64,000 bases of DNA from Xestospongia bergquistia (Eukaryota; Porifera; Demospongiae; Haplosclerida; Petrosiidae), in NCBI GenBank assembly GCA_963965975.1, contig OZ014424.1, positions 3,720,001-3,784,000 on the forward strand, given 5' to 3'. This document shows, piece by piece, positions 59,435 through 64,000 of the stretch. The number at the start of each line of letters is the position of its first letter. Within the stretch, counting starts at the first letter, position 1. The position numbers were made by a program, and so were the translations under genes. The notes below the pieces were generated by a model. It did not search any database, had not been told where the DNA came from, and was given only the letters and a program-made list of their open reading frames with translations.

Positions 59435-60510
59435 TTAGACTAACATTCTCACCATATCATCAAGGTCAATTGGCCAATCATCATCCACATACTTTACTTT
59501 AACAAAATCACTATAACATTCTCCATTTAATAGTTGTCTAATTGTATGCTATTTTGTATTATAAAAATATGAATTTTATATGATATTTGTAAACATACTT
59601 CATTTGCTTTGATTGTTGTTCTAATGAACCCTCTTGTAAATATGCAGTCACTGATACAATGATAGAATATTATCTATAGTATTCACATATATGAATAACA
59701 TACTGATCTGATTTGTCACGTCTAAAGTTTGGATAACTTTTAAGGTAAAATTCCTTGTCCCATTTTTGTTCAGTACAAAATATATCATCCTTATCTATTA
59801 CTGGTTCAGATGTAAATGATGGAAGTAGTATGTCATTGTCCTCTAAATCTTCTAATAAATATCAATCAACATAGAATTTATAGAGCAGTATGCTTACGAT
59901 CCATTATATAATTAACTTCATTGTCTCCATCACAGCCTAAAGATAACAAAGATTGAAATTATAATCACTCAGTATTTATGTAATTTATTATGTACCTGAG
60001 TTGACATAAGTTTTGATGGTTTCTATGTAATCTGGTGGAACATTTTCCATATGCACATCTGCTACTGAACAGCTAGATATTAACAGACAATGTATTAATG
60101 TATGATGAGTGTACTCATTTCATGAACAACATACCTTATTTTAAGGATCCATTTCTTGTAAGTTGTCAACTATTTTTATAAATAATGTCAACATGTAATA
60201 AACAGTCTCTACCTCAAAATCATCCTGATATTCTGAGATAACTTGCCACATACTGTTAAGTTTAATTGACTAATGTAAATGTTAAATCTTACCTATGCTT
60301 TTCACATACCTTACATACATATACATTTCTGTAGATGTCAGGGCATGTGTCCTTATGATTAAATATGTTAGTGTATCCCATTTTTAATTAAACTTTTTAC
60401 CAACCTTCACCACATTAATTTTCCAATTGTTATATCTTCTTGCTTCCTTCATTACTGTTGTCCTCCATGTAGCAACTGCTTTCCTTCCAACCTGAAGTAC
60501 TGTAAACTTG
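59435..60510 (-). CDS. Unrecognised multi-exon gene, 5' end uncertain
   Basis: Seven small exons join in phase: 60252-60213, 60169-60135, 60072-59996, 59936-59898, 59851-59704, 59650-59599, 59548-59435 (stop). The readable end includes VISEYQDDFELTTYKKWILK, ENVPPDYIETIKTYVNSG, DKEFYLKSYPNFRRDKSD, CIFTRGFIRTTIKANE and FVKVKYVDDDWPIDLDD. Upstream coding-like pieces near 60310-60351 and 60405-60510 (GRKAVATWRTTVMKEARRY) probably belong to it, but their joins are not settled. The protein is charged, with no signal peptide or membrane helix in this part. I do not recognise a family. Introns are ~45-60 bp, like those of the death-domain genes. Confidence 0.55.
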
Positions 60511-60559
60511 AAATTAGAAGGAAAAAAATGAAATAGAAATAACAAAAAATATAAAAAAC

Positions 60560-61090
60560 ATACATTATCGTTACCTCAAACTTACAACAGCACCTACATC
60601 ATGGACTACAATGATGCTATATAAATAAAAAAGTAAGTGATAATGTGCCATATAATCATAAGTTAACACATTGTACATTACCAACTTACACCAAAGATGG
60701 AGAGATGAACAAATGTCTTGAGATCCCTTAGTCCAATGACGCTATAGAAAGAAACAAAGTAGAAGTAATATTGTGCCATAAATTCACAACATAATAATGT
60801 ATATTACTACCTCACATAATCAGATGTAGAAACAAATGACGAGTGTCTTGAAAGAGCAACCTAAAGATCTGCAGAAAAAATTGAGAGAAAAGAACACTAT
60901 GAAATAGTATATAATAAAATTTCTAAAACAAAATATACGCTTATGTTACCTCAAATGTACTACCATACTTAGATCCTAGATCCATAAATTAAAAAATTAA
61001 CATATTGTACTCTTTAAGCTTATACTCTGAGATGTAGAGACGAATGAGTGTCTTGACATCATAGAGTCTAACAAAGCTATATAGATAAAA
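60560..61090. repeat. Three or four degenerate ~120-bp units
   Basis: Repeated segments containing GATGTAGAGACGAATGAGTG, TCTTGA and a GCTATATA.ATAAA tail (near 60600, 60700, 60830, 61040). On the minus strand several read as short LYDVKTLIRLYIS-like frames bounded by splice-like sites. They may be decayed duplicated exons of the gene to the left. A related word occurs at ~44915. Confidence 0.5.
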
Positions 61091-61974
61091 CAAACATAAA
61101 GAATAATTATATAAAATAGGTTAACATTATATTACAATATATTTGACAGTATATTATTTGAGAGTGGTACATTTAGCAGTATTACAATATAACATCACTA
61201 AAATATAATTCCACTATCTTATTAAAAAATAAGAAACTTAACAAATTATAAAGAGTTTAACCTGTATGTATGTGTGTGACTTGAAAGATAAAAGAAATAC
61301 TTTTTATGTTACATATTGTTATTATGATATTACTAACAACATAAACTATATGTACCTTAAATAATCATTACATCAGTATAATAAATGTCCACATTCTTTC
61401 ACCTATATGTAATATAGGCATAAAGTAAACTGCCTACAGAATAGAAAATCATATCATAACTGACTATAATTGTATGTGTTGCTACATTATGTTAACATGG
61501 TATGTTTGCTAGTAACACACATAACACCAAACAGTCTGGAAGTGATCTGGTATTGTATAAACTTATGTATGATTAATTAATATTTGGTAACCTTTCAATG
61601 TTATTCAGGAGATAGGACTAGCATATAATCCTATGAAGAAGGAGAGAAAACAAGAATTAGTCTGCTGACAAGAAGCTTACTTGTAAATCCTTCTTGTTAT
61701 TACCCAAAGCTGTTCTTACTAACAGTAGCACTTAAATACTGTTTGATTAATATACAAATTAATTACACAATTTATATATGTACCTTATATTAAGATAATA
61801 GAAGACATCATTATGTAATAAAGTACTGCTATAAGCCATGAGGCTATTCTTGCTGAAAAATAACAGTAAAGCTGATAATTGACTAATTTTTTATCTGTAG
61901 TCTTACTGTCTGAGAATGTACATTGACAAAGAATTGAACAACATTAAATAGAACGGATTCTTTCAAACATACTT
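61091..61974. other. No gene seen
   Basis: AT-rich, no open frames of interest. Confidence 0.45.
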
Positions 61975-62640
61975 AAACTATGGGCCGTTCCTGACATTTG
62001 GCTAACCAGTTTTACAAACTCAGTACAAAACTGTGATACACATTGAGAGAGAACACAAGATTAAATGTACAACAGTCTTACATATTCTTCATTATGAAGG
62101 AGTTAGTGCATAACCTGACTATATATTCTACTTCATTAATACCTGTGAACAAGAAACATATCAATCTTGTACGGTAGTACGAATAACCTTTAATCCTTCT
62201 TCACTTCTTGCAGCTGCAATGTCAGTATTTAATATTTTGGCGGCAAACTGTCAAGTGAATGGAAGTATACTGACATAGTGTACTGACTCAGTATACTACC
62301 ACTCTTACCTGTAGTATACTGAGTCAGTATACTACAAGTCACATGAACATGTAAAGTTTCCCGCCATAATGTTAAAATACTGACATTGCTACTACAAGAA
62401 TCGAAGAAGGATTGAAGGTTTCTCATTCTACCTTATAAAATTGATATGTTTCTAGTTCACAGGTGTTAATGGAGTAGAACGTATAGTCAGGTTTTTGTGC
62501 TAACTCCTGGACAATAAAGAATATGTAAGACTATGTTATAATTAATGGTGTGTGTCACTGATCTATACTGAGTTTATACTATTGGTTATCCAAAACCTCA
62601 CTCCTTCTTTGTCAGTATGAACGGACTTGGATTTACATAC
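61975..62640. repeat. Large imperfect palindrome, arms ~320 bp
   Basis: The left arm (about 61975-62308) and right arm (about 62318-62640) are inverted copies with small indels. Matching words include CATATTCTT, CTGACTATA, CCTGTGAAC, AGAAACATATCAAT, AATCCTTCTTC, GCAATGTCAGTATTT and CTGACTCAGTATACTAC. The centre is only a few bases. It could be a foldback transposon or an inverted duplication. Confidence 0.8.
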
Positions 62641-63314
62641 TAGCATTGGTCTGTGTAAAATGTACATTGTTCTACCAATATTACATAATAGATCAATCAA
62701 CTTTAATCTTACTCCTTGATTTATTTGTGTCTATTTATGACACTATTCATGAACACATCATGCTATTCAATGATATTTCACATTACTAAATCTTTAGATA
62801 TTAAATATTACACATATAGATTGTGGATTAATAATTATATCTTAATGTATCACTGCCAATGTAGGCAGACAAATATAAAAGTAAATATTTTGTCACGTAA
62901 CATTGTTGTGTTCTCTTTCTTTATAGAGCTAGTCTTATCTCATGTTTAATAATGAAAGGTTAAATAAATATTCTTGTTTTATATTCAGGTATATACAACA
63001 TACTAGATAATGTCCATTTTTTACCAATATTTTGTCTTGTGGGATATCAACATCACATGGTAACATAATCTATTACATAATGATAGACTCAATTATAATA
63101 TATAATATCTGATACTGTGATTCCTTGTCCTTCCAGATATACAACTTGGATATCAGTGTAATGGTACATATATTTAATATCATATTGCATAACTTAACAG
63201 TATTACCTTATCTTGTATGTCACACATACACACACTCACATACATGAAGATGAAGCACTTAATATTTGGTAAGTATATTAATAATAAAATATAAACGGTT
63301 ACTGGTACTTTGAC
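62641..63314. other. No gene seen
   Basis: The frame at 62716-62949 opens with ATG but has no family likeness and AT-rich composition; not supported. Confidence 0.4.
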
Positions 63315-63590
63315 ATTATAATCTAATACTACCAAATGTAATACTACCAAATGTAACAATGCTAAATGTATAATGCTGCCAAATGTATAATGCTGCCAAA
63401 TGTAATACTGCCAAATGTAATACTGCCAAATGTAATACTGCCAAATGTATAATGCTGCCAAATGTAATATTGCCAAATGTAACACTGCCAAATGTAATAC
63501 TGCCAAATGTATAATGCTGCCAAATGTAATGCTACCAAATGTAATACTGCCAAATGTAATACTGACAAATGTAATATTGTCAATATAATA
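63315..63590. repeat. 15-20 bp satellite TACTGCCAAATGTAA
   Basis: About 16 units of (TA)ATACTGCCAAATGTAA with a longer form carrying TATAATGCTGCC. The Trp/Leu-rich minus-strand frames over it are artefacts of the period. Confidence 0.9.
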
Positions 63591-64000
63591 TTATTGTAAT
63601 GTCAGTGTATAATAGATTATTACTTCTTATTTCTGTTTTATTTTTATAGTATCGTTGGATATCAGGACCAAGGCTCAAGACATTCATCTATCTTAAAGAG
63701 TCTAGAGATGTAAGTTAACAGCATACAGTACTAGTTTGCACTAATTCATAATACATCATTACTTTTAATTTGATGATGACATTATTAACATATTATATCA
63801 TTTAATTGATTAAATGATATAATGTGTATTTATAACAAAAAAATAACTATCAATTAATTAAAAAAGACAATAGTACCTGAATTATTAAACTTAACATTAC
63901 TTTGGAAACAATTACTATAAATTAAGGTGTTATCTTAGCCCCTTCATTAGTATATGATTATGAAAGTTCACTTTCTTTACTTTGATAGTCATTATTCAAT
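63591..64000. other. No gene seen
   Basis: AT-rich end of the window; contains a TCATTTAATTGATTAAATGA palindrome at ~63798-63817. Confidence 0.4.

Noticed and set aside
63180..63583. Trp/Leu-rich open frames on the minus strand
   Set aside because: They come from the 15-20 bp satellite, whose period keeps the frame open; no gene context.
1..64000. CRISPR arrays, tRNA or rRNA genes, bacterial operons
   Set aside because: None seen by eye. Repeats here lack unique spacers of constant size. I could not run a covariance-model search, so a single tRNA could have been missed.

Overview
The window looks like nuclear DNA of an early-branching animal, most likely a demosponge (an Amphimedon-like genome). 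It is AT-rich and its spliced genes have GT-AG introns, many only about 40-150 bp. It carries families that such genomes expand: death-domain, CARD-like, ankyrin and LRR proteins, some sharing a ~200-residue domain I cannot name. The species call is inference; nothing here is bacterial.

Layout. 1-5650: no genes; a 2.34 kb direct duplication and several minisatellites. 5651-8295: non-coding, with two identical 18-bp palindromes. 8296-27873: a tandem array built from a two-gene cassette, a single-exon FEM1-like gene (minus strand) and a tubulin-tyrosine-ligase-like (TTL) gene (plus strand). There are four cassettes. FEM1 is open in three (10953-12944, 19020-21008, 24067-26049) and broken in one. 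TTL is open only in the last (26577-27873) and decayed in the others. A dead pogo-type transposon with a PHD finger sits in the second cassette. 28640-36000: a gene graveyard holding fragments of a dynein light intermediate chain, an inverted broken copy of the death-domain gene, a condensin subunit (NCAPH) fragment and an ankyrin fragment.

36567-43384 is the centrepiece: a four-exon gene (1652 aa predicted). It starts with a short hydrophobic leader ending in a 2A (StopGo) motif, then a death domain, a CARD-like helical region, the ~200-aa domain and a long ankyrin array whose middle is strongly homogenised. 46070-48730 holds an orphan transmembrane exon and a GH5 glycoside hydrolase with one in-frame TGA behind a glycosyltransferase-like exon. 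48969-56691 holds two tandem paralogues on the minus strand: a 15-exon, 1021-aa death-domain/~200-aa domain/coiled-coil/LRR gene and a 4-exon, 472-aa death-domain/coiled-coil/LRR gene. I worked out all splice junctions and their phases agree. 57205-58180 is a dead non-LTR retrotransposon. 59435-60510 is an unrecognised multi-exon gene. The rest is repeats, including a ~660 bp imperfect palindrome.

Functionally, the right half looks like an innate-immune or cell-death gene cluster: intracellular receptor-like proteins with death-fold N-termini and repeat C-termini (ANK or LRR) but no NACHT ATPase. Nearly all their introns are phase 1, so their domains can be shuffled as modules. The left half is a cluster of putative CUL2 ubiquitin-ligase substrate receptors (FEM1) undergoing birth-and-death evolution.
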